From Bacillus siamensis KCTC 13613 (lineage in GTDB: Bacteria; Bacillota; Bacilli; Bacillales; Bacillaceae), in contig NZ_AJVF01000016.1 of the NCBI RefSeq assembly GCF_000262045.1, positions 1 to 64,000 on the forward strand: a stretch of DNA of 64,000 bases, read 5' to 3'. Of the stretch, positions 56,751-64,000 are shown piece by piece; position 1 is the first letter of the stretch; each line of letters starts with the position of its first letter. The notes beneath the pieces were generated by a model. That model was given only the letters and a program-made list of their open reading frames with translations. It was not told the origin of the DNA and did not search any database. Position numbers and translations under genes: made by a program.

Positions 56751-56825
56751 AACAAATTCATATCCTTTCATTAGGGAATACGGCTGCATCATTTATTAAA
56801 AAACTGACCATGCTTTCCTTTTACA

Positions 56826-56855
56826 CTTATAGCATGCGAAAGCATTTCTTATCAA
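56826..56855 (-). promoter_or_regulatory. Sigma-A promoter of yfjN
   Basis: TTGATA (56850-56855), 18-nt spacer, TATAAG (56826-56831). Confidence 0.6.
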
Positions 56856-57368
56856 ACGATAGTAAATTTTGAACATTTCACTTTTTACACGTAAAAAAGT
56901 GAAAAAGCAAACTGAAGCAGAACACATTAATTGAGTTAACGTAATAGACTATCGCTATAGTTATCCTCATATCGTTCATTTCGGATCAACTCAGTCAAAC
57001 TCCTTAACCTTTAATAGGTTCTAAGAGAAAAAGCGGGATGATTAACTGCACCTTATTTATATTGTGGTTTATTCATATTAGCGCTGACCTTCATCTTTCG
57101 TAGCGGCCTTACTTATGAACTTTTTGGATAAAAAGGATTCCAGCCTAAATAGAATATCATATGAGTTCTCCCTATTACCAATGCAAAATAATTGGCCATA
57201 TGTCAATATCTTTATAACGTTTTAGTTTTAAAGTTATTACTTATAAACAAAATATCTGCATAAAAAAATAATTACATTTATAAGGCGTCGCCAGAAATCA
57301 TCTATATATGTTTGGATAAGGTTTCGATTTGGTAATCCTGATCCAAAACCAATAAAATAGACTGCTGA
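56856..57368. other. AT-rich gene-free stretch
   Basis: About 510 bp without a supportable ORF. It carries a near-perfect palindrome at 56876-56904 (TTTCACTTTTT facing AAAAAAGTGAAA) just upstream of the yfjN promoter. Otherwise I see nothing. Confidence 0.6.
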
Positions 57369-57668
57369 CTAAGTTCCGCAGTCTACTTTTCGAATATCCT
57401 TTTTTATACCTGTGATGATTTGTATAACAGTGTAAACCCCCAAGAAAACAGTGATAATATTAAACCATGGATTATCATAGAATGAAAGATATTTTTGAAA
57501 GAAATCCAGTTCAACTATATTTGCTGGGAATCCATTCATTTCTCTATACTTAGGACCCCATCCCGTTAATTCTACAAAGTTAAAATAAAACTGTGAAACT
57601 AAAAATGCCAAAACCGTGAGAAACCAACTTCTTTTATATAACGATCGTTTTTTGTTTACTTTATCCAT
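57369..57668 (-). CDS. Small membrane protein, possibly YfzA-like
   Basis: 99 residues, basic N-terminus (MDKVNKKRSLYKRSW), a first hydrophobic segment (about 15-33), an outside loop with FVELTGWGPKYREMNGF, and a second segment (about 68-87). It resembles the YfzA family in size and layout, but this is tentative. AT-rich compared with neighbours. A hairpin formed around its stop codon (57360-57385) may end transcription. Confidence 0.55.
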   Translation of the reverse strand: MDKVNKKRSLYKRSWFLTVLAFLVSQFYFNFVELTGWGPKYREMNGFPANIVELDFFQKYLSFYDNPWFNIITVFLGVYTVIQIITGIKKDIRKVDCGT

Positions 57669-58082
57669 TTATCAGTTTCCTTTTCTGCAATATTTTTACT
57701 GAGTGTCCATCTAAAATCATTATATTATGAAGCAGCAGATGTGCCAACTTCTTTTCTCACCACTTTCATAAGTCTGTATGTGAACTGTTTTAATTCCAAC
57801 CTTCAATGATTATCATCGAACGATAAGTGTTAGAGTTTTAACTGTTATAAAATTCTTTTTTGAAACGATCAATTTTTATTATTGGCTGCCGATATAACGG
57901 ATTTGAGAACTGGATAGAGTTATGCCGGCACGTTCGGAGTAGTAAAATCTCTTCCCTCTTACTATGTACTTTTCCTGCCGAACCCTATTCCCATACTTTT
58001 ATACTCGAAATTAGCTGTTTTCATTCGCTTATCTCACGTTTTTTCAACTCTTTTCGTCAGTTAAAATAATAATCCGCACATG
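57669..58082. other. AT-rich gene-free stretch
   Basis: About 410 bp. The only open frame (57860-58069, plus) has no ribosome-binding site and looks random. No tRNA, repeat or clear promoter seen. Confidence 0.6.
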
Positions 58083-58130
58083 AAAAAGATCCGGAAATCG
58101 GCAATGTTCATTCTGCCGAAATCCAGATCT
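58083..58130 (-). terminator. Terminator of yfjO
   Basis: Long imperfect hairpin, AGATCTGGATTTCGGCA against TGCCGATTTCCGGATCT, then T5. Confidence 0.88.
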
Positions 58131-58149
58131 GATGAGAAATTGTTTAATT

Positions 58150-59550
58150 TTAGTGAGACGATTTCAACACAAGCTTCGCCACAGCTTCCACATGAGCCGT
58201 CTGCGGAAACATATCCACAGGCTGAATATATTCGACGCGATAGTCTTTCGACAGCGCCTGCAAGTCTTTGGCCAGTGTGGAAGGATTGCAGGATACGTAG
58301 ACGAAGCGTTTCGGTTTTACTTTTTTGATGGTGTCTAAAAATGTTCTGTCACAGCCGGTTCTCGGCGGGTCGACGATGACCACGTCAGGGCGGAAGCCTT
58401 CTTTCGCCCATTTCGGGAGCCAGTGTTCGGCTGTTCCTGTGACATATGCCGCGTTTTTGATGCCGTGTTTTTTAGCGTTCTTCTTCGCATCATCAATTGA
58501 TTCTTTAATGACGTCCATGCCGCGGATCTCTTTTGCACCGCTTGAGACCCACATGCCGATCGTACCGACGCCGCAATACGCGTCAACGACTTTCTCTGTT
58601 CCGGTCAGCTGCGCCGCTTGTTTCACTTCGTCATACAGCTTGACCGTCTGCTCAGGGTTAAGCTGAAAGAAGGCACGGGCGCTCAGTTCAAATGACACGT
58701 CGCCAAGCACTTCTTGAATGGCATGGCTTCCGGCCAGCGCTTTTGTTTTGTCACCGAAAATGACGGATGTGCGCGCGCCGTTGATGTTTTGAATAATCGA
58801 TTTCACTTCCGGCAGACGATTTTGAATGGCTTTGACGATTTCGTCTTTATTCGGCAGTGTCTCCTTCGCAGTGACAAGCACGACCTGCACTTCGCCTGTT
58901 TCAAAACCGACTCTCGTCACGATCGTGCGGACATCGCCTTTTTTGGTCCGTTCGTTATAAACAGATACGTTGTGTTTTTCCAAAATGCGGCGGACGATAC
59001 CCGTTGTTTTGTTTGTCGCCGGATGCTGGACAATGCATTCCTTGATCGGAACAATTTTATGGGAGTCAAGTCCGTATAAGCCGGCAATGATGCTGCCGCT
59101 TTGCGAGCGTCCGACTTGGAACTGGCTTTTGTTCCGGTAATTCCACGGGTTGTCCATTCCGATCGTTTCTTTAATGTTCATTTCTTCGGCATTGAATCTC
59201 GTATGACGTTCCAAAGATTGAATGACGATATCGCGTTTTTCGCGAAGCTGCTGGGTGTATGCCAGATGCTGAAGCTGACAGCCGCCGCATTGGTCATAGA
59301 CCGGACATGGCGGTGTGACGCGGTGTTCAGACGGCTTGCGGATTTTTTTGATGCGTGCTTCTGAAAATTTCGGCTGCACATTTGTCGCTTCGGCAACGAC
59401 TTCTTCGCCGGGCAGAGCGCCGGGAACGAAGACAACCTTTTTCTTAAAATAACCGACGCCCTCTCCATTAATGCCTAGACGTTTAATGGTCAGCGGAAAT
59501 GTCTGTCCGATTTTCAATTCGGCAGGCGCCTTTTTTTGATGTTGATTCAC
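58150..59550 (-). CDS. yfjO: 23S rRNA (uracil-5-)-methyltransferase family protein YfjO
   Basis: 466 residues: N-terminal TRAM domain (about 12-72), iron-sulfur cysteines in [11 protein letters not shown] plus a later Cys, and a C-terminal Rossmann methyltransferase with [10 protein letters not shown] and the nucleophile in [10 protein letters not shown]. RumA/RlmCD type; the B. subtilis paralogue YefA (RlmCD) modifies 23S rRNA, and the target of YfjO is less clear. GTG start after GGAGAG. Confidence 0.92.
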   Translation of the reverse strand: MNQHQKKAPAELKIGQTFPLTIKRLGINGEGVGYFKKKVVFVPGALPGEEVVAEATNVQPKFSEARIKKIRKPSEHRVTPPCPVYDQCGGCQLQHLAYTQQLREKRDIVIQSLERHTRFNAEEMNIKETIGMDNPWNYRNKSQFQVGRSQSGSIIAGLYGLDSHKIVPIKECIVQHPATNKTTGIVRRILEKHNVSVYNERTKKGDVRTIVTRVGFETGEVQVVLVTAKETLPNKDEIVKAIQNRLPEVKSIIQNINGARTSVIFGDKTKALAGSHAIQEVLGDVSFELSARAFFQLNPEQTVKLYDEVKQAAQLTGTEKVVDAYCGVGTIGMWVSSGAKEIRGMDVIKESIDDAKKNAKKHGIKNAAYVTGTAEHWLPKWAKEGFRPDVVIVDPPRTGCDRTFLDTIKKVKPKRFVYVSCNPSTLAKDLQALSKDYRVEYIQPVDMFPQTAHVEAVAKLVLKSSH

Positions 59551-59694
59551 GTTTTTTTCTCTCCGTTTCTATATAAAGCCTTCCTCATGGGAAAACGGCT
59601 GATTTGAAATACCGCATCTTTTCAGTATAACATGCAGCCGGCGGTTCCTTCATGTTTTTCATTGGAAGTTTCCAAAAAATGATCAAAGCGGTTT

Positions 59695-60558
59695 TCATTC
59701 AATACTTCTCCACAAGTATAAGGACGCATAGCTTAAATACGGCGCCCATTCGCTGCTTACCTGGAGCATCATGTCTTTTGACGGTTTATCCTCAAGGGCG
59801 AAGCGGCGTTTGACAGCGTTTTGCAGGCCGATGTCCGCCAAAGGAAACAGATTCGGGCGGCCGAGGCCGAACATGAGGACGTTTTGGACGGTCCACGGCC
59901 CTATGCCTCTGATGGTGATCAGCTTTTTCATAATGTCTTCATCCGATAGATGGGAAAGTTCCGCCAGATTGAGCGCCCCGTCTGCAATCATCCGTGAAAT
60001 GTCAATCGCATATTCCGCTTTTCTCATACTGAACTGGAGCTCCCGCAAGTCCTGATAATCAAGCGCCGCAATCGTTTTCGGCTCGGGATAGCACCAGACG
60101 CCGTCTTTTTGTTCGCCGAAGGCATGGACGAACCGTTCCGTTAACGTAAAAGCGAAGGACAGGTTGAGCTGCTGGTGGATGATGCATTTCATAAGACAGT
60201 TGTAGACGTCATATTCTAAGACGAGCGGGGTTCCCGCATGCTCCTCAAAAAGCGCCGACAGATTTGTTTTTGAGAAATGATCAAGCACCGGCTGAAGCGG
60301 CTGCTCCCACTGAAAAATGTGTTTGATCCGTTCAATCATCTCCTCGCGGTCACTTTCTCCGCTGACGAGAAAAACCGGGTCTGCGGCGGTGCCTTCCGCT
60401 TGAACCGTGATGACGGACAGTTTGCCGTCCCGTGTTCTGAGCGGCACTTTGATTGATCTTGCTTTAAGATCGACCGCATTCAGCGGATCGAGTGACAGCC
60501 TTTCAAGCACTTTATCAAAATGATACGGCGGCGTGACCGAAACCGTTTCCTCCCACAT
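59695..60558 (-). CDS. yfjP: DNA-3-methyladenine glycosylase II-like YfjP (AlkA family)
   Basis: 287 residues. HhH glycosylase fold with LITIRGIGPWTVQNVLMFGLGRP and catalytic Asp in FPLADIGLQ (about 240-265). It excises alkylated bases. The start MWEETVS at 60558 follows AAAAAGGGG; the longer frame overlaps the yfjQ promoter and start. Divergent from yfjQ. Confidence 0.9.
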   Translation of the reverse strand: MWEETVSVTPPYHFDKVLERLSLDPLNAVDLKARSIKVPLRTRDGKLSVITVQAEGTAADPVFLVSGESDREEMIERIKHIFQWEQPLQPVLDHFSKTNLSALFEEHAGTPLVLEYDVYNCLMKCIIHQQLNLSFAFTLTERFVHAFGEQKDGVWCYPEPKTIAALDYQDLRELQFSMRKAEYAIDISRMIADGALNLAELSHLSDEDIMKKLITIRGIGPWTVQNVLMFGLGRPNLFPLADIGLQNAVKRRFALEDKPSKDMMLQVSSEWAPYLSYASLYLWRSIE

Positions 60559-60664
60559 ATGCTCCACCCCTTTTTGTCCAAGTATATCATGAAGCGGCCC
60601 GGCGGCAATTCGTATACTTTTCTTCATAACGCCGCATGATATAATGGCAGGCGGAGGGTTGTTT

Positions 60665-61624
60665 ATGATACATATAACCGCAATCACAACACATAATGAG
60701 ATATTAGATAATATCCCCCTATCACGTACAGAACAACCGGACATCGCATGGTACTGGGTTGATTTTTTCGGCGCCGAGAATGATGAAACCGAGCTGCTGC
60801 GGGATTATTTTCATTTTCATCCGCTTGCGATCGAGGATTGCTTTCAGCACATGCAGCGGCCGAAAATCGATCACTATGACGGCTACCGTTTTTATGTGCT
60901 CCACGCTTTAAACCCGGACACACTGGAAATGGAAGAGGTGGACATCTTTCAGTCCGACCGTTTCATCGTCAGCTTCCATTTGCACGAATCGCCCGGTGTC
61001 TCAAGGGTGAGAGAACGGTTTTTCGCTTCTCCGGGATTAGCCAAAAAAGGGCCCGGACATATCACTTATATGATTATGGATCAGCTTGTCGATGAATATT
61101 TCCCTGTGCTGTACAAAATTGAAGACCGGCTGAATGAGATTGAAGACAGCAGAACACATAAATCTTACGGCACTTTAATGAATGAAGTGTTTGAATTGCG
61201 GACTGATCTTTTGAACCTGAGACGGACGATCATTCCGATGCGCGATTTAATGTACCGGATTTTGAGCCTTGACCATGTAAAAGAAAGCCGTGAAACGAAG
61301 GCGTATTTCAGCGATATTTATGACCACCTGTTAAAACTGGCTGAGCTGATCGAGTCAAACCGTGATATGACGTCAGATCTGCGGGACAGTTACGTAACGC
61401 TGAATTCAAACCGGATGAACGCCATTATGATGACATTAACCATCGTCTCGACCATCTTTATACCGCTGACGTTCATCGCGGGGGTGTACGGTATGAATTT
61501 TGATAACATGCCCGAGCTTCACTGGAAATACGGATATTTTATCGTTTTGGGCGTCATGGCCGTTCTTGTGGCCGCCATGCTGTTTTGGTTCGCCCGCAAA
61601 GGCTGGTTTAATATTTTCAAGTAA
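60665..61624 (+). CDS. yfjQ: CorA-family divalent cation transporter YfjQ
   Basis: 319 residues: large cytosolic N-terminal domain with a long helix, then two C-terminal transmembrane helices. The signature YGMNFDNMPEL, holding the GMN selectivity loop, lies between them (about 278-288). Magnesium or cobalt uptake is expected. ATG at 60665 follows GGAGGG; the seven codons before it are not needed. Confidence 0.93.
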   Translation: MIHITAITTHNEILDNIPLSRTEQPDIAWYWVDFFGAENDETELLRDYFHFHPLAIEDCFQHMQRPKIDHYDGYRFYVLHALNPDTLEMEEVDIFQSDRFIVSFHLHESPGVSRVRERFFASPGLAKKGPGHITYMIMDQLVDEYFPVLYKIEDRLNEIEDSRTHKSYGTLMNEVFELRTDLLNLRRTIIPMRDLMYRILSLDHVKESRETKAYFSDIYDHLLKLAELIESNRDMTSDLRDSYVTLNSNRMNAIMMTLTIVSTIFIPLTFIAGVYGMNFDNMPELHWKYGYFIVLGVMAVLVAAMLFWFARKGWFNIFK

Positions 61625-61650
61625 GAACGGCTGCCGGCTGTTCTTTTTTT
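61624..61650 (+). terminator. Terminator of yfjQ
   Basis: AGAACGGC/GCTGTTCT imperfect stem with T7. Confidence 0.7.
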
Positions 61651-61702
61651 TGAGAAAACATGATATGTTGGAAAAAAACGTAAAGAGGTGTGCGCCGTTA
61701 TC

Positions 61703-62335
61703 ATGCTTTCTCACAAAACCATTTCTTCTGTCCTCCTGCTTTTTTGTGTCATGTCCATTGCCCCGCTGTATAACGGCTGTACGATGTCTGATTACATCTT
61801 TGAATCGCTCGGCTTTTCTCCCTGGTCTGAAGACGGAGCCCATATCTCCGTCATTCCCGGGGTCGTCCTTTACTTTGCGGCGTTAATCTGGTGTGCCGCC
61901 GCGTTCAGACGGACGCTTCCCGCGGCGGGGCTGTTTTTGATGTTTCTCAGTATGGGGGTCGCTTCCGGTATCAGTCCCGCCACCGAATATGCCGCTTTTT
62001 CCTTAAAACAATTCGCGCCCAAAAAAGAGGCTGTCGAATATTTGAAGCACCGCAGCGAATGCAGCCATTTCATTGAGGGAAAAAGAGCGAGCATGAGCTG
62101 TACGCTTTATGTCAATCACTACGGAAAAGGGGAACAAGCCATTTCTGTCACGCCGGACTTATCTGAGGACATAAAAGGCGTCACATTCAAATCAAAAACG
62201 TTCACTGTAAAGCCCCGTTCAAAAACAATCATCAAGACGCGGTTTACCGGATTTCATAAGGGGAAAGCCGCATCAGATTCCGGCTGGTCATCAGACCCAG
62301 AACTGAAAGTGGCAAGCCTGTACACAGCACAATAA
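61703..62335 (+). CDS. Unrecognised membrane protein
   Basis: 210 residues. Three hydrophobic segments (about 5-22, 43-62, 69-88) and a C-terminal soluble domain (about 95-210) that is rich in Lys, Thr and Ser and looks like a beta sandwich; two cysteines (RSECSHF and MSCTL) could pair outside the membrane. I recognise no family and no B. subtilis counterpart at this place. Start uncertain: ATG 61703 has GAGGTG at 12 bases; GTG 61688 overlaps that site. Confidence 0.7.
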   Translation: MLSHKTISSVLLLFCVMSIAPLYNGCTMSDYIFESLGFSPWSEDGAHISVIPGVVLYFAALIWCAAAFRRTLPAAGLFLMFLSMGVASGISPATEYAAFSLKQFAPKKEAVEYLKHRSECSHFIEGKRASMSCTLYVNHYGKGEQAISVTPDLSEDIKGVTFKSKTFTVKPRSKTIIKTRFTGFHKGKAASDSGWSSDPELKVASLYTAQ

Positions 62336-62385
62336 ACATTTTGCATGTATAATAGCGGAAAACATTACATTGGAGGGACTGTCAA

Positions 62386-63246
62386 ATGAAGATCGCCATC
62401 GCGGGACTCGGCAATATGGGCCGCCCCATCGCCGAAAATATCATGAAAGCCGGATACAGCCTGACTGTATATAACCGGACGAAGGAAAAAGCGGCTGATC
62501 TGCTGGAAAAAGGGGCTGAATATGCCGAAACGCCCCGCCAGGCAGCTGAACATGCGGACATTGTGCTTTCAATGCTGTCAGACGATGAAGCCGTAACAGG
62601 CGTGACGTTCGGAGCTTGCGGCATTATTGCCGGGTTATCTGAAAACGGCATTCATATTTCAATGAGCACCATCAGTACGGCGCTGTCAGAACAGCTTTCC
62701 GCTGCACATTCGGGCAGAGGCCAATCCTTTATTGCCGCTCCCGTCCTCGGCCGGCCCGATGCCGCTGAGAAGGCCGAGCTTCGCATCATCACAGCCGGAC
62801 CGGCAGAAGCGAAGAAAAAGGCCGAGCCTTTGCTAAAAAGCCTGAGCCAGCAGATATTTGACGTCGGTGAAGAAACAAAGACCGCCAATGCCGCGAAAAT
62901 CAGCATCAATTTCTTGCTCGTTTCTATGCTGGAGGCGCTATCAGAATCATTCTTAATGATGGAGAAGTACGGTTTAGAACGGAAACAATTTTTAGAAATC
63001 GCCAGCGCGCTCTTTGGCTCTCCTGTCTATCAAAATTACGGTACCATTATGGCTGAGCAGGCATTTGAGCCGGCCGGCTTCAAAATGTCTTTAGGGCTGA
63101 AGGATACCAATCTGGCGCTCACCGCCGCGGAACAGGTTTCCTCAAAACTTCCTCTTGCCGAGCTGGCCAAGAGCCATTTTGAAAGCGGGATCGAACAAGG
63201 CTTCGGGGATCTGGATTGGGCCGCTTTGATTAAATGTCTGAAATAA
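62386..63246 (+). CDS. yfjR: 3-hydroxyisobutyrate dehydrogenase-family oxidoreductase YfjR
   Basis: 286 residues. Rossmann start IAIAGLGNMGRPIAENI, then the beta-hydroxyacid dehydrogenase sequence (SMSTISTALSEQLS) and catalytic Lys in TANAAKISINFL (about 170). Substrate unknown. TTGGAGGG before ATG. Convergent with pdaA. Confidence 0.9.
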   Translation: MKIAIAGLGNMGRPIAENIMKAGYSLTVYNRTKEKAADLLEKGAEYAETPRQAAEHADIVLSMLSDDEAVTGVTFGACGIIAGLSENGIHISMSTISTALSEQLSAAHSGRGQSFIAAPVLGRPDAAEKAELRIITAGPAEAKKKAEPLLKSLSQQIFDVGEETKTANAAKISINFLLVSMLEALSESFLMMEKYGLERKQFLEIASALFGSPVYQNYGTIMAEQAFEPAGFKMSLGLKDTNLALTAAEQVSSKLPLAELAKSHFESGIEQGFGDLDWAALIKCLK

Positions 63247-63248
63247 CA

Positions 63249-63282
63249 AAACACCTCTCCTTATAACGGAGAGGTGTTTTTT
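63249..63282. terminator. Bidirectional terminator yfjR/pdaA
   Basis: AAAACACCTCTCC/GGAGAGGTGTTTT perfect stem with a seven-base loop. Confidence 0.93.
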
Positions 63283-64000
63283 ACAGACGCGGCAGCTTCA
63301 TTTCTTTCTCAAACATCAGATCATCGATGCTTTTAAACGTGTATCCTTCTTTTTTCAAATCGGTAATCGCATCGTCCAAAGCTTCTGAATTGTCCTTGGA
63401 AACAGTATGGAGAAGATAGATCGCGCCGGGATGCGCCTGTTTTATCATGTGATCATAGGCGTATTTTTTCCCTTTCTGCTCGTTAACCTTCCAATCGACA
63501 AATGCGACGGACCAGAAAACGGTTTGGTAGCCGAGGCGCTTCGTTTCTTTCAGGACATATTCGCTGAACACGCCGCGCGGCGGACGGAGATACAGATTGT
63601 CCCGCTTTCCGGTAATGTTGTAAACAGCTTCCGTGACGGAATCGAGTTCATCTTGAATCTGATCGCCCGTTTTTGTCGTCAGATCAGGATGATGAAAAGA
63701 ATGATTGCCGATAATATGGCCTTCCTTTGACATCCGTTTAATCAAATCAGGCTGCTCTTTCACAAAATGGCCTGTGACAAAAAAAGTGCCTGTGACATGA
63801 TGTTTCTTTAAAACATCAAGCACTTTCGGGGTATACCCATTTTCGTATCCGTTATCAAACGTTAAGTAAATGGTCTTTTCTTTCGTATTGCCTAAATAAA
63901 AGGCATCGTATTTTTTGACAAGATTGTCCAGCTGTCTGCCGGCATCCGGCGGCTGATGATTGACGCTGCGTTTAAATCCCCAGTTTATCCGTTCATTCGG
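63281..64000 (-). CDS. pdaA: Peptidoglycan N-acetylmuramic acid deacetylase PdaA (5' end outside window)
   Basis: 239 residues are present, to the stop at 63281; the frame is open to the window edge, where about 24 N-terminal residues (signal peptide) are cut off. NodB-type deacetylase: catalytic Asp in LTFDNGYENG, metal His pair in GNHSFHHPD, RPPRGVFSE and LLHTVS. It deacetylates muramic acid on the way to muramic-delta-lactam in the spore cortex, needed for germination. An internal GTG at 63823 is not the start. Confidence 0.96.
   Translation of the reverse strand, partial: PNERINWGFKRSVNHQPPDAGRQLDNLVKKYDAFYLGNTKEKTIYLTFDNGYENGYTPKVLDVLKKHHVTGTFFVTGHFVKEQPDLIKRMSKEGHIIGNHSFHHPDLTTKTGDQIQDELDSVTEAVYNITGKRDNLYLRPPRGVFSEYVLKETKRLGYQTVFWSVAFVDWKVNEQKGKKYAYDHMIKQAHPGAIYLLHTVSKDNSEALDDAITDLKKEGYTFKSIDDLMFEKEMKLPRL

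Noticed and set aside
57860..58069. 69-codon open frame in the AT-rich gap
   Set aside because: No ribosome-binding site, irregular composition, no recognisable product; it looks like chance in an AT-rich stretch.
59695..60744. 349-codon version of yfjP
   Set aside because: The extension overlaps the start of yfjQ on the other strand; the 287-residue form matches the family.

Overview
The window is chromosomal DNA of a Bacillus of the B. amyloliquefaciens/B. velezensis group. Most genes have an immediate B. subtilis counterpart, in the order of the B. subtilis ygxA-perR-gsaB-yfh-yfi-glv-aco-yfj segment, here read in reverse. A near-identical copy of the classical barstar protein of B. amyloliquefaciens (90 residues) separates this group from B. 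subtilis. These assignments rest on remembered protein sequences and motifs; no database search was run.

Layout. (1) 1-200 is the promoter and leader region of a ribosomal RNA operon transcribed leftward out of the window. (2) 0.2-10.8 kb: ygxA, ygzB, the peroxide regulator perR with its own Per box, the peroxiredoxin ygaF, the heme-pathway aminotransferase gsaB, transport genes ygaE and ygaD, ygaC, ygaB, the spore protein gene sspE (one repeat short compared with B. subtilis), the enoyl-ACP reductase fabL, yfhS and mutY. (3) 11-24 kb is the yfh block: yfhP, csbB-yfhO (lipoteichoic acid glycosylation), yfhLM under a sigma-W type promoter, yfhK, yfhJ, sspK, MFS gene yfhI, recX-yfhH, yfhF, small genes yfhE and yfhD, Fur-box nitroreductase yfhC and yfhB. 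(4) 24-41.3 kb is the yfi block: mprF, the MarR/MFS pair yfiV-yfiU, yfiT (bacillithiol transferase family), an accessory segment (PEP-synthase-like phosphotransferase with barstar downstream, a compact unannotated transcription unit, an acyltransferase and a flavodoxin-fold reductase), padR, a heme O synthase paralogue, catDE and the heterodimeric ABC exporter yfiBC. (5) 41.6-43.9 kb is a lone phage-type appendage/tail-spike protein with a predicted self-cleaving C-terminal domain. (6) 44-47.9 kb is the maltose operon malA-glvR-malP with a cre site. (7) 48-55 kb is sspH and the acetoin catabolism locus acoABCL-acoR, with a textbook sigma-54 promoter and upstream AcoR-type repeats. (8) 55-64 kb: yfjM, dihydrouridine synthase yfjN, an AT-rich 1.3-kb stretch with one small membrane-protein gene, rRNA methyltransferase yfjO, glycosylase yfjP, corA-type yfjQ, an unrecognised membrane protein, yfjR and the 3' part of pdaA.

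Themes are stress response and envelope maintenance (PerR, Fur, sigma-B, sigma-W and ECF sites; MprF; CsbB/YfhO; SdpI-like YfhL), sporulation (SspE, SspK, SspH, PdaA), xenobiotic handling (PadR, CatDE, YfiT, YfiBC, YfiVU) and carbon use under CcpA control (maltose, acetoin). I found no CRISPR array, insertion sequence, tRNA gene or intact prophage. The least explained parts are the phosphotransferase-barstar operon, the small transcription unit divergent from it (about 32.3-32.56 kb), a micro-ORF at 36.2 kb, the solitary appendage protein and the AT-rich gap at 56.8-58.1 kb.
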